A DNA stretch of 64,000 nt from Halichondria panicea (taxonomy: Eukaryota > Porifera > Demospongiae > Suberitida > Halichondriidae): positions 2,068,501 to 2,132,500 of the forward strand of contig NC_087384.1 in the NCBI RefSeq assembly GCF_963675165.1, written 5' to 3'. The notes under the pieces were generated by a model that saw only the letters and a program-made list of their open reading frames with translations, was not told the origin of the DNA and did no database searches. The translations under genes and the position numbers were made by a program. Shown one piece after another: positions 11,161-21,988 of this stretch. Each line of letters starts with the position of its first letter. Position 1 is the stretch's first letter.

Positions 11161-12763
11161 TCGCTTGCGCATGCGCACCGAGGCATAATGACAGCCATTA
11201 ATTAGACTTGAACTTTTGGCATCGATCTTTTTAACAACAATTATGGTTGATCATTACCCACTTTTTGAGTTTGCATGCAGCAAATTGCAAAATGTTCAGT
11301 AATCTACAGTACACCAGTAATAAATATGCAAGCCATGCACCCGACTAGATACCATTACCACTACATAGTTATATATTGCTCTAGGTACCGCTGTAAGCGT
11401 TGAGTACAGCTACCCATTACCGCAACGCCCCTTGGAGGGTGAGCCGGACCATGACTGAAGGCCGTTATTATTGTTAGGAAGCCCCTCTAATTAATTAAAG
11501 GAGTGCAACCTCGCTAATTAGATAATAATTAAGCGTTTTTAATAATTATGTTGCTCCCCTAATTAAGTACTTGGGGGTAAAGAGGTGGCCTAGCCAACAG
11601 TCATAGCCACGGCTCAGTCATGTCGTAACGACAGAGAAGTGTATAGAAACCAAGGGAGGGTTGGGTGTGGGGCTTTAACTCAGATAGCTATAATCAAGCA
11701 CGAGGTGTAGAGATAATTGCACATGCGCGTAGATGCTGGGCAGTACATAATGCAGTAGGCAGGGCAAGCGGAGTACCTCGATTAACTTTGTTTAACCGTA
11801 GATGAAGGAAGAGAAAGGGATTGAAAACGCACGTCATTTGACGTCACGTTTTGTACGTTGTGTGGGTGAAACCCTTTGAAGTCTAGACGCGTTACGCCTA
11901 GGCTGCTAAGCAAGAACACTTATTTTCATCTGTAATCACAAAAACAGCTATCTTGTGGTTGGTTCCTCTGAGGTGAAGATGTATATCTATGGACCAAGTC
12001 TGTTCTGAGGGGGAGAGGTGGCCGTAACAGTATTTGTTCTACATGCAGTATCAAGAGTCATTGATACATGGAAACCACACCTGCATGGTCTGGCCTGCGC
12101 TAACAGGTGCGTCTTCTGTGGTAATATTTCTCGTCTCCCAGGTGCCATATTCATTGTGACCTTATAGTTTCGAGTGCATGGCTTGCATATTTATTACTCA
12201 GTGTACTGTAGATTAAATGATGTTTAAGGTAGTTAAACCATAGATGAAGGAAGAGAAAGGGATTGGAAACGATGGGCGTGGTTGAATCCAGGCGCGTTAC
12301 GGTGATGTAATCATTATTTAGCGATACATTGCGCGCGAAATTGGCGCCAATAAGAGAGGCTGCTGTGGCAGTGAATCAAAGCTATCTTCTTCTCATCAAA
12401 GGGCTAACATGGTAAGATATCTTGCTCAGGTCATTATTAGAAGTCATAATAGACAAGCTAAAATAGTCAGAATGCTGAGAAGTCTGCTTAGACCTGGTAA
12501 CTTCTGACAGGAATAATAATACACTGAAAATACACTTCCACGATAAGACTGAAGAGTTTTGGGCTCAATAAAGGAATGACTATACGGTCTCTATTCACAG
12601 GATAATGAAAAGGATTAGAATGAGATACTGCTTTAAGTTCTATACAGTACAACTTCCATAATTATTATAATTGTATTAAAAAGTGGTTGAAAAAATAATG
12701 ATACTGTAGACATACATTTGTAGTTGGTTCATGATCGGTAAAAGTTATTATCAGAGGACTTAC

Positions 12764-13260
12764 CAAAGGACACAATGTAATATTAGAATCACTTGATAAC
12801 TTCGTTTGCACTTTCATCTTTGGCACACCAAGCCAGCCGTCTATCTCTTGCAGCTTTTTTCCAATGCTGATATCTTCTTCCGTGTGGCATTCCTATTAGT
12901 ATGCATTACGATACAGTAAAGACTATTCTCCATTGCTATGAATGCCAAAAGGGCTAATAATTGATCAGTGTTAGAATAGAGGGATTAAGCATAACGGCCT
13001 TTACAGTTAGACTAAACTCTACGAGTTTCTCTAAAGCAAACAAGAAAGGGGAAAGACCATACATTAAAGTAGTGTACATAGAGTCTATTTCATGAAAGAA
13101 GCTAGGCAATATAGCTTTGAGTAGCCTCATAGAGGGATTAATATGCAAAATTTAAAGAAAACTGACCTTCAATGGCCCACAGCACATACATTTTATGTTC
13201 AGACAACTTTCCAAGAGTAGTATACTTGGTATTTTCTTCATGAAGCACATCTCAGTCGCA
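12764..13260 (-). other. Candidate minus-strand exons of an unknown gene fragment
   Basis: On the minus strand, 12892-12764 is a 129-bp block open in the AG-adjacent frame, with AG before it and GTAAGT after it. A second block ending at 13167 before GTCAGT reads G-K-L-S-E-H-K-M-Y-V-L-W-A-I-E. A 64-codon open frame lies between (13148-12954). The exons do not join in an obvious single phase, and I recognise no family. It may be a gene relic or chance. Confidence 0.25.
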
Positions 13261-13269
13261 ATATCTAGC

Positions 13270-13640
13270 TCTTGTTAACAGTGACAGAACATTCTAAAAA
13301 GCGGCAGAATCGACACCGCAGAAAGTTACTGGTAATGGTCTCAGAATTAGAGACAGTCTGCACAGAACACTGTTCTCAGTCCGCCCGTCTCTTGAATATC
13401 ATCACTGACCACACACACTTTTTCCAACACACACACACACACACACCTTGGCTGCTTGGTGAGGTACTGCCTCAAGGCGAGGGTCACCATTTTCTTCCGC
13501 TCCCTCAATCAGTTCTTTTCCTCACTTTATCCTCCTCTTGCGTGGGAACAACCATTGAATCTTATCCTTGTCCTCAGAGTAACTATGCACAGTAGCGAAC
13601 GATAATTATATTGATGCATATCCTCCTTGTAGTGAGACGT
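13270..13640. repeat. Low-copy repeat unit shared with 52.76-53.09 and 55.33-55.69 kb
   Basis: Nearly identical over about 340 bp to 52762-53090, including AGAGACAGTCTGCACAGAAC, the CCGCCCGTCTCTTGAATATC region, a CA microsatellite and GCGTGGGAACAACCATTGA. Weaker copies lie at 55330-55690 and 35690-35920. Open frames here are not supported as genes. Confidence 0.8.
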
Positions 13641-14269
13641 GTACATGCATGCATATGTTACGTTAAATATTCAGGAATGTTGTGCCAAAATTCCATACCT
13701 TAGCCGAAAACGATGGTGTTTTCCATTGTTAAGCGATTATCCACTATAGAAAAATGTTGGTGTTATATAAACCACCACATACCCACCACCTTTGGTTGCC
13801 ATGGAAATCTTTTTGGACTTTTAGATAATTTGTTCACCAACACAATGGTATATCATCATATTTTCTTAGAAATGTTCCAATCCCAAAATATTTACATTTA
13901 TGTACCATTACGCACCAAATTGCGTTTATTTACTCTATAGGCTGAATGCACTTGTATGTAAGTACATTATCAGTTTCTTGTTTTGTGATGATTGTAATTA
14001 GAACACACTTACATGTATGTCACGTCACGGCACTGAGTTTTTCTACAATAATTATGCATGAGTGATGAAATGTGAGTCAAAAGAACCTATAATTATAGCG
14101 CGGTTGTTTTGACCGATCAGCTACTATATACCTACGGGAGGTTGCTACAACCTATAGCTGCATGCATGGGCGGGTACTTCTACGTATGGCTGCTGCTGTG
14201 CATGATTGCTAAAACCTACATATAGGTGGATGTTTCTACCTATGGGAAGTTGCTATACGACCCATTTCC

Positions 14270-14488
14270 AAGGGCGTATAAAAGAAGAGAGAGCATGCAA
14301 CTCCACTATCAGTATACACGTAGCTAGCAGAGTTCAAACGTGGGCAGAGGAATGTGTGCATTAATTTGCATTAAGTGCTAAAAATATAAATTTCGCATTT
14401 CATGCCAGTCATGCACATTCATCCGCCCACATTTGAACTCTGCTCATATGGAGTTGCATGCATGCCCTCTCTTCTTTTATACGCCCTT
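14270..14488. mobile_element. AAGGGCGTATAAA inverted-repeat MITE, copy 1
   Basis: The left end AAGGGCGTATAAAAGAAGAG mirrors the right end CTCTTCTTTTATACGCCCTT. The inner arms (GTTCAAACGTGGGC and GCCCACATTTGAAC) also pair, so the whole 219 bp can fold on itself. A diverged copy lies at 31889-32095 inside pseudogene G. Non-coding. Confidence 0.85.
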
Positions 14489-15172
14489 GCCATTACCAAA
14501 TATGCTTAAAAGAACCTATATGGCTGGTTACAACAACCTGTAGCTGAGTATTTCTACTTGTTTTAAATGTGTATACTTTTATCTGTTGTTGTAACCCAAC
14601 ATGTGGGTTACTTGAATTGCACATGTTTTAACCAGGGTTATAGTGTGACATGTTGCACTGGGGCAAAGTGACCTTGTAAAAGTCACTGCCTACTGCTACT
14701 CTGAGTATAATTATGACAACTGTTCTGCAAACCACTGTTTATATATTGTAAATCCAGCCACCAAAAACAGAACAAAAACTACCAAATTACCTTTTTTTTC
14801 ACATCTATATGCAGCAAGTGGTCTCTATGCTGGTTTCTATATCAGAAAATGGTTTTCAAGGCAACAAATTAGTTATTACATGGCAATTCGTGCCACAAGC
14901 AGTTTATTGGCCCTTGTAGTAGATAATGATCTTGGCCTTTGTATTACATGTACTGAGTACTGCACAGGAAAGAGAGATTACTAGAACTGATTATTTTCAG
15001 GAATACACCCCTAAAACCTGGTAGATCTAATTATACAACATAGACCACAATAGTCACCATTACAGAGAACCTTCTAGAATCTTGGAATCTATGAAACTAC
15101 TTAATTTGATATAAAAGAGAGCAACTGTTTAAAATTAGGCAGCAGTCTCAGACAGGAATTTATAAGTTCAAG

Positions 15173-16734
15173 ATGGCCTACTTTAGGAAACCTACACATG
15201 CTGAGGCTAAAGCAGCCATTAGGGAGTTGGTGTCTACTCTACAGGTAATAATGAGGTATATGCATGCAGAAATCTGTATAATTATATATGTTCAAATGCA
15301 GCTTAATTTGTCAAGCTATACACATCCAAAATTAGAGTGAGCGAGATCGTATAAGCTGGCTCTATGGGACATGGAACAATTGTGCCTGGAAGCTTTGACA
15401 TCGACCTGGTGCTCTACTCTCACGGCAAGCAAACCTGCGTGCATACATGCATGCATGTAGCTGTATAGAGCATGCAACACCTGCCCATTCACTGGGCCTA
15501 TATCACATGTAACGTTGAAGTGCTAACTCAGAGGGGCACCTGGAATCCCTATACACCTATAATTCTAGCTTAAAAAATTTGAGGCGAAACTATAATTATA
15601 GACGTGATCATCAAAAGCATACACTATGCACGCAAACATATATATTATAGTTGTTGCTTAACTGCATGAATAACACATGCATGTTGTGCAGATGTGAGCG
15701 GAGATACTATCATAACTGACGGATATGACCAACACATACGACGGCTAGAAGCTTTCATTAGCAATCGACAGGTGTTTGGAGCAGGGGTCATTACAGAGCC
15801 CAACATAACAAGATATGCTGTGCAGTTCAAGTACAAGAGCTACATCGACGTGGATCTCTTGATCAGTCCAGTTTGGTGGAGTGATTATCCAAACGATCCG
15901 ACAATGTTTTTTCGGTTCCTTCGAGATAGTGTGCCAAGACACAACCTGGAAGTCATGCACAGATTTAGTGTGAACGCTTCCAAGTGGCAAGTGGAGTTTA
16001 TGAGAAAAAAAGATCAGAAGGTACTATTACATAACAATGAATTTTTAATTTTTAATGTGCATGCCATGCTTTGTGTTGCATGCATGCCTATAATTTTATA
16101 ACGCTTATATCGTACACTGCATGAACTCCATGCGTTCCGCTTGAGTCATCAGAATCTTGCGTGTATGATATTTTATAGGTCAAGGTGTACATAGTCCGGG
16201 CTAAAGCATGGAGGAATCGCCTATTGCCTAAAAGTAGAGTAGGACGAAGAAGCCCTAGTTCCTTTCTAATATCCTTGTTGGTGCTTCGAGCCTATGAAAA
16301 CCAGCAGTCGAGCCAAACTTATGGCTACCGTGGACACAATGAAGCTAGAAGGTAAAATTGATCACCATGCATGTATTATTTTATTAAGCTATAATTATAT
16401 ATGCAGTACCACTGAAGAGTTGAAGAAACTTGTTCGGAATCACAGCAGAATGGAGTATGTTTAATATAGATAACATTATCTCAAATAATTTGTATACACA
16501 TGCAGCATCTATTGGGAAGACTACTACAAAGCTAGAGACTACCCCACCCTCTTTCCCTCGTCAACTCCACGCCTGGTCGACCCGGCCAATCCAGCTAACA
16601 ATGTCTACCTGTCTGGCATTGGTACGTACCCACCCAACAAAAGGCCAAGTGAAAACGAGCAGGACTGGAGTCAGTTTGTGGACAAAGTGGAATATTTTGA
16701 CCTTGAGAAGAGTGTGGAGGAGATCACACGTTAA
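15173..16734 (+). pseudogene. OAS-like gene B, one in-frame stop, one intron precisely lost
   Basis: Exons 15173-15244, 15316-15424, 15692-16020 (exons 3 and 4 fused), 16179-16351, 16407-16454 and 16506-16734 give 320 codons including the final TAA. Motifs are good: G-S-M-G-H-G-T with D-I-D, I-D-V-D-L-L-I-S-P, R-A-K-A-W-R-N, and D-I-Y-W-E with V-D-P-A-N-P. Two oddities occur in exon 2: codon TAA (GTA-TAA-GCT) where gene J has lysine, just before the GS motif, and a GC donor (GGCAAG). Exon 2 also needs a different acceptor from J. The intron between exons 3 and 4 is absent without loss of flanking codons. Its nearest relative is gene J. It is either a very young pseudogene, a truncated protein, or the stop is a sequence error. 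Confidence 0.8.
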
Positions 16735-17357
16735 GACCGTTCAAGAGAGCTGACTAACTTTAGTACAGACAATTAAGACTATATAGCAGCACACAATATT
16801 ATAGTGTAGTAGTGTATTATTATAGTAACTTGTTTCGCTGATGGCTGATGGCTGCACGATTATTTGATTGTTAAATTTGTTTGCTGACCTTTGACAATAA
16901 TTATATACACCAATACCCAAGTTTGATTGAGGTAATCCAGTTGGGTATACTCATTAGCAGTGCATGCATTGTGTATAGTTCTAGAAAATTAACAACTGAC
17001 AAATTTAGTAGGAATATAGCCTTATCCTTTATTCATTGATGGATTATTACTTTTCTCAAAACAATGAATATTCTTAAGGGACTTTTTCATGGGAATCAGC
17101 TCTTAGACTAACAGTATAAGAACTGATGCTATAAGCATGATGATGGTGCAAGACGTGGGTGCAGCTGTTGGGAGCATGGTAATACATCAATTAATGAGCC
17201 TATATGGACTTTCCCTGGGACAGTCCCTTTGCCCTTTGCTGACTAATCTCGTAAACGCTACTTAGTTTACTACAAAATAACACAAGACAAACACACACAT
17301 ATACACACCCAATTAGATCGAGATATAGACATAGACAAAATAATAAGAACATAACAA
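16735..17357. other. B-C intergenic spacer, partly shared with the H-I spacer
   Basis: About 620 bp without a gene. The part around 16970-17100 (TCTAGAAAATTAACAACTGA, AATGAATATTCTTAAGG, TTTTTCATGGGAATCA) resembles 39130-39250 behind gene H, showing that spacers were duplicated with the genes. Confidence 0.55.
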
Positions 17358-18869
17358 ATGGACTTTAGGAATTGCCACCCTCCCCACAGCAATGAGCTAC
17401 TCACTCACAAGGCTGCTAGAGAAGCAACAGATGAGTTGGCTACCCTCCTAAAAGTACTATAGAGCAACAGGTATAATGTGCAAAATTCACTTATCTACTT
17501 TACATGACAGGACCAACAGCCAATTACTATCAGTGAAGTCATCAGAGCTGGCTCTCTGGGACACGGCACTGCAGTTCCTGGAGACTTTGATCTGGACATG
17601 GTCATCTACTCAAGAGGTGAGCACCTGCTAAACACAGAATAATAGTAAGAACATTATTACATGAGGATTTTGTAGGCAGCTAACTCCTAATTTTGACAGA
17701 CCTAGATCCACACAAAGTTCTTGAGCAAGGCTATGACTACTGGCTAGAGAAGCTTGAGAAATTCTTAAAAAGAAGCAGCGATGTGCAATTTAAGAATAGG
17801 ACACCTCACTCTGTCCAGTTTCGGTACAAGGAACTCATTGACGTGGACATGCTGGTGACCCCTTGGTGGGACAGTGTCTCCCAGCTGAGCCTGTTCTTGG
17901 ACAAGATCCCGGTTCAAAAGCGCTTCCCGTGAGTTAAAATTTAAGAACAGAACTGCCTGCATGCATGCACATGCATAATAATTATTATACGATGGCCTAT
18001 GTGTAGAAACAGGAGTGCATGCACTCCTGGTAGAAACAATTAAATCAAGTATGCATGCCAATACATGCAGGTTCTCAATAGGAGCCTCAAAATGGCAGGT
18101 GCAGTTTATGCAGAAGCAAGACAATGAGGTAAGAGATACATTATTATAGATTGCAGTTCATCTACATGCACATTGTGCATGTATGTATATACCACAATGG
18201 TATAGGTCAAAGTGCTTATTCAGCGTGCTAAGGCATGGAGAAACAAACAATGGCCAAATGTTTACCCAGGACAGAAGAAGCCCAAGTCCTACTTTCTTTC
18301 TTTGCTCGTTTTGAAAGCTTATCAGCGTGCAAAGAAGAAATTTGGAAATCAAATCTTTCGTGATATGGCTGAAAAGTACGTACACGCATGCAGTTATCAC
18401 ATCATAGTATACCCTTACATCGATCTATTCACGCATAATTATACCATAATTATATTTCATGCTATATAGGACCTCCTATGAGCTTAAAGACCTTGTTCTT
18501 AGGGAAGATCAACAAGAGTAAGTCGGTCTATATACATCGTAGAAGTATATATACTGGCATTGTTAATCACTATATAATGTATAGGTATATCTAGATATGT
18601 TACACAAACACACACATCACTCATTGAAATACAGTATTTACTGGGACGACTACTATATGATGGTGGGAGGAACTGGTAACACGATTCTGCATGACCCCCC
18701 AAAACCCCCTCGCCTCCTGGACCCAGCTAACCCAGCTAACAACCTGTTTGACACCGGGTTCACCACTACACGTACCGGTGACAGGTCACATGATGAGGGG
18801 GAGGGGAACTGGGCTGAGATAAAGAAGAAGATTGAGACCATCGACCTTACTGTAGATATAACAGCCTAA
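17358..18869 (+). CDS. OAS-like nucleotidyltransferase, gene C (seven exons)
   Basis: Exons 17358-17453, 17511-17616, 17700-17928, 18071-18128, 18206-18375, 18470-18517 and 18635-18869 join in phase to 313 codons plus TAA, all introns GT-AG. Exon 2 has G-S-L-G-H-G-T and the ligand pair D-L-D. Exon 3 supplies the third Asp in I-D-V-D-M-L-V-T-P. Exon 4 has S-K-W-Q-V-Q-F. Exon 5 has Q-R-A-K-A-W-R-N and exon 7 has D-I-Y-W-D plus L-L-D-P-A-N-P. All residues expected for ATP polymerisation by the OAS family are present. No signal peptide or membrane segment is seen, so it is probably cytosolic. The start is the first ATG of an open exon of 32 codons ending at GT. Class 1 member. Confidence 0.9.
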
Positions 18870-19006
18870 TAATTATAAGAGTATTATAACTCATCATAAA
18901 GTATTTAACTTATAAGTATTATGTTGAAATTACTAATTGACAGCTAGTGAGATTATAGGTACGGTATATATACTTTAAACTTAACATGTTCCATTATTTA
19001 CTAATA

Positions 19007-19482
19007 TTACCGTATTCTACCGAGATTACGCCCACCCTAATTGCATACTACAAAGCAGCAACAGGTGGGATGGGCTTAATATCGAAAACGATATAGTTTT
19101 GTCTCGAAATTAAGCCCACCCAGATTATTTGCCTCGAAATGATGCCCGCTCATTAAAAAACGATCTGTGTCTAACATGCAGCTATTGAAATACAATGCAA
19201 TATACAACAATGCATAAGTATAGCTATATATAGGTATGAAGAACAAGTCAATATTCTGCATCAGAGAGTTGTTCTTATATATATATTCAGAGTCTTCAAC
19301 AGAGATTTAGAAAAGATAGCTCATATAGATCCAATAATTATTGCTATTTGCAAGTAGACTATAGGAGACAAGAACAAATCAGCTCAGCTATTTTTTTTAG
19401 CAGTGGGCGCATTCTCAAGGCAAATTAGCCTTTGGGAACTTCACTCAAAAGTGGGGTGGGCGTAATCTCGATAGAGTACGAT
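19007..19482. mobile_element. Inverted-repeat element with ACGCCCACC ends
   Basis: The left end TACCGTATTCTACCGAGATT, followed by ACGCCCACC, is mirrored at the right by GGTGGGCGTAATCTCGAT and a diverged tip. About 476 bp, AT-rich, without coding capacity. It occupies most of the C-D spacer together with the 19.6-20.0-kb copy of the interspersed repeat. Confidence 0.65.
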
Positions 19483-19599
19483 AATTATGCAAAAACAACA
19501 AACCTATACCATATTTTCGTGGGTATTAATTTCTGCTATTTCTGTAAAGTGAGAGTAAAATCGCAAAAATGTGTACTTATGTCTAGCAGATAATTGGAA

Positions 19600-19965
19600 A
19601 TGCAATGAACTTTGCAGCTCTCTTCTCACTATTGAAGCTACCAATAGCTATAGCGTTCTATAGTGCAGAGCTAACTATACTAAGTAGAGTAGCAACACCC
19701 CATATAATTATGGACAAGTTTTGCTATACGCACTGTTTTGAAAAGGCTGCAATAGCATTCCGAGTAGGCATAACTCGAAAACGATTATTTTGCAAATCAA
19801 CACATTAAAATCCCCCCAAAAAACTTTGTAGAAGCCTATAGAAACTCTAACTTGCAGTTCACTGATCCCTGAACAACTGTAGCAGTCTACACACATACAG
19901 ACACACATTATATACCGTATTATTATGTATACTTTGCTTGCGCATGCGCACCGAGGCATAACAAA
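19600..19965. repeat. Third copy of the 2.6-3.2-kb interspersed repeat
   Basis: Shares GCTACCAATAGCTATAGCG, AAGTAGAGTAGCAACAC and GAAAAGGCTGCAATAGCATT with the copies at 2640-3165 and 10440-11160. Ends near GCGCATGCGCACCGAGGCAT, as does the copy ending near 11185. Confidence 0.7.
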
Positions 19966-20619
19966 CATTAATTTCACAACTGCAGAATAGCAAAATGAGA
20001 AATTGTACTGTGAAAATATGCCACCTTAAGGTATTTACAGTGAATACTCCGAGTTCAGAGAAACTGAAATTCATGGGTACATAGCACTACAGAGTATATT
20101 CATTGAATTACTACATTATCACAACTACAGGAATACAATCCTTGTATGGAGTGAAAACCCCCACACACACACATGCAGTGGAATGAATAGAGTGCACGTA
20201 CATGCAGCCACAATTAAGCCTATAAAGTAATTGCTATAATAAACTATGGCGACAACCCAAGTCAGAGTAAAGAGGCCATTAAGAAAAGCTCGGATATTAA
20301 GCAACAAAGTTAGAACTACACTGATAAAAGTAAGCCAACAAACTTTCCAGCTGGAATCTGTTATCAGTGGCTTATTGACATCACACAGGCATCTAAGAAG
20401 AAAGAAATAGACATTGACATATCAGATGTTGTTGTTGGAGGATCAGTGGCTCATGGTACAGCATTACCTGGGCACTTTGACATAGACCTTACTGTCTTCT
20501 CACTAAGTAAGTATAGTAAAGTCTTGAGAGAGTTTATATTCCCACCAAGTAATTAGTCTTATATAGACAGTTATAGGAAACATCTTACGTATACAAATAT
20601 TATACCTTCAAATAATTAT

Positions 20620-20995
20620 TACCCGAGGCGCGCGTAGGCGGCACGAGTATAGTATAGTCGTTTGGTTTGTTTGTCTGTTTGTAATTTCTGAGTCTGCTTA
20701 TCTGGATGCCATAGCGCTGCATGGATAGCCTTCACACAACAAGTTATTGTGGCAGATTTCGATGGTAAAGCTTATAAAAGTGAGCAAAAGCTAAGCATTA
20801 CACGTTGGCTAGCTCTACACGCGACCTTTATTCGAGCTAGAACTACATATTTGCAGCTGAAGTGATCCTTTACCATGCAGTCTCTATTAGTGGCTTCTTT
20901 ATTACTGAACCATGCATCCCTATGATTTTTATAGCTCTATTTATTCATGTCAACAACCGAGGGTTAGCACTTCAGTGCTCTGATTGTATGTAATA
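20620..20995. repeat. Repeat insert in intron 2 of D, shared with intron 2 of E
   Basis: ATTACCCGAG, TTTGTAATTTCTGAG, CTGGATGCCATAGCG, TAGCCTTCACA and AAAAGTGAGCAAAA occur in the same order here and at about 26902-27110. CCGAGGGTTAGCACTTCAGT closes both (20957 and 27478). Gene K, which resembles E, has a short intron 2 without it. A transposable insert present before or during D/E duplication fits best. Confidence 0.7.
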
Positions 20996-21688
20996 GCTTG
21001 GTAAATTAACTTTAGCGCTATCAACAGGTGGTAGATTACATAACTCAATATAACGAGCAGTGTATGCTCAGAGCAATAATGCATACAGAATACGTTCACA
21101 GTTCAGAGTTCTAGTCCTTATACACTGTATAATTATGATAGGTCTACATCCAATAAAGCATACAGTAACAGAACAGACGTATAAAGACGGTATGGAACAG
21201 ATCATTCACTGTCTCCAAAGACACTTGACAAATTACTACAAAATAAAGGACCCTGAGGAACTGTATGGAAACCATGGTCGACGTTTCCAATGTTGGCACT
21301 TCCAAGTGGATTTATCACTGAGCCCAAAATGGGAAAATCTAGAGGATATGTACAAATATATGAAGATGAACCCAAGCACAAGAAAGTTGTAAGTTAATTG
21401 CATGCATTCTATCGACGTATATAGTACTACTAAGTAGTATTGGCACATATAATACAGAGAACTCAAGCATTCACTAAATCAAAGCATTGTGGGGGGGGCG
21501 AGCCTGAGCAAACTAAGGACAGGTGCGGAAGAGAATATGGAAAGAAAATATAGGCAGTGTAATTTATGACAATATTGATTTTGCATGATGTATACTTGTG
21601 TGACAGTCATGAGAGGGGTTATGCATGTGTTTATGGTGCATGTGATTGAACCAAATTATAGGCTTGATTACTAAGAAGTTTTATTCGC

Positions 21689-21988
21689 TCATGTATATAT
21701 AGTGTATACTGGACAAAGTGTCAGGTCATTCTCTTCCACCTGCTGTTTCCTAAATGTCTTCCCTAACTGCGTTTTCCTCTTCCTCTTCAAATTTGTGCCT
21801 TTTGGCTTTATCTCCTCTTCATTTTCATCCTTTTCCTGATAATTATCGCAAAAAACTGTATTGTTCTGTGCAAAGGTTATACAGTCTATTTTGGCTTTAA
21901 TAACTGCCTGTACATGATTTCTGAAAGAGCTATTCATATGTCCATGTATGCACACCTTCTCGGTGTCAGCGTGCCCTGTCTTGTTCAC
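21689..21988 (-). other. Antisense 99-codon open frame in intron 3 of D
   Basis: The frame is rich in charged residues, with an acidic run (K-D-E-N-E-E-E-I-K) followed by a basic run (L-K-R-K-R-K-T-Q). This composition is more protein-like than most chance frames here. No family recognised, and no splice partners found. It may be part of a mobile insert that explains the unusual length of this intron. Confidence 0.2.

Larger units (their letters stand above)
11161..15172. other. Long intergenic stretch made of repeat pieces
   Basis: Apart from the separate entries here, it contains two direct copies of a TAGATGAAGGAAGAGAAAGG end (about 11800 and 12240), related to the inverted-repeat element ends at 49994 and 55714. 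It also has a segment (about 11950-12160) that is an inverted copy of 52450-52660. The stretch 13690-13890 recurs inverted at about 23000-23200. No complete gene is supported. Confidence 0.5.

Noticed and set aside
18653-18841. Minus-strand open frames opposite OAS exons 7 (also 40091-40334 and 47990-48238)
   Set aside because: They are shadows of the conserved exon 7 on the other strand.
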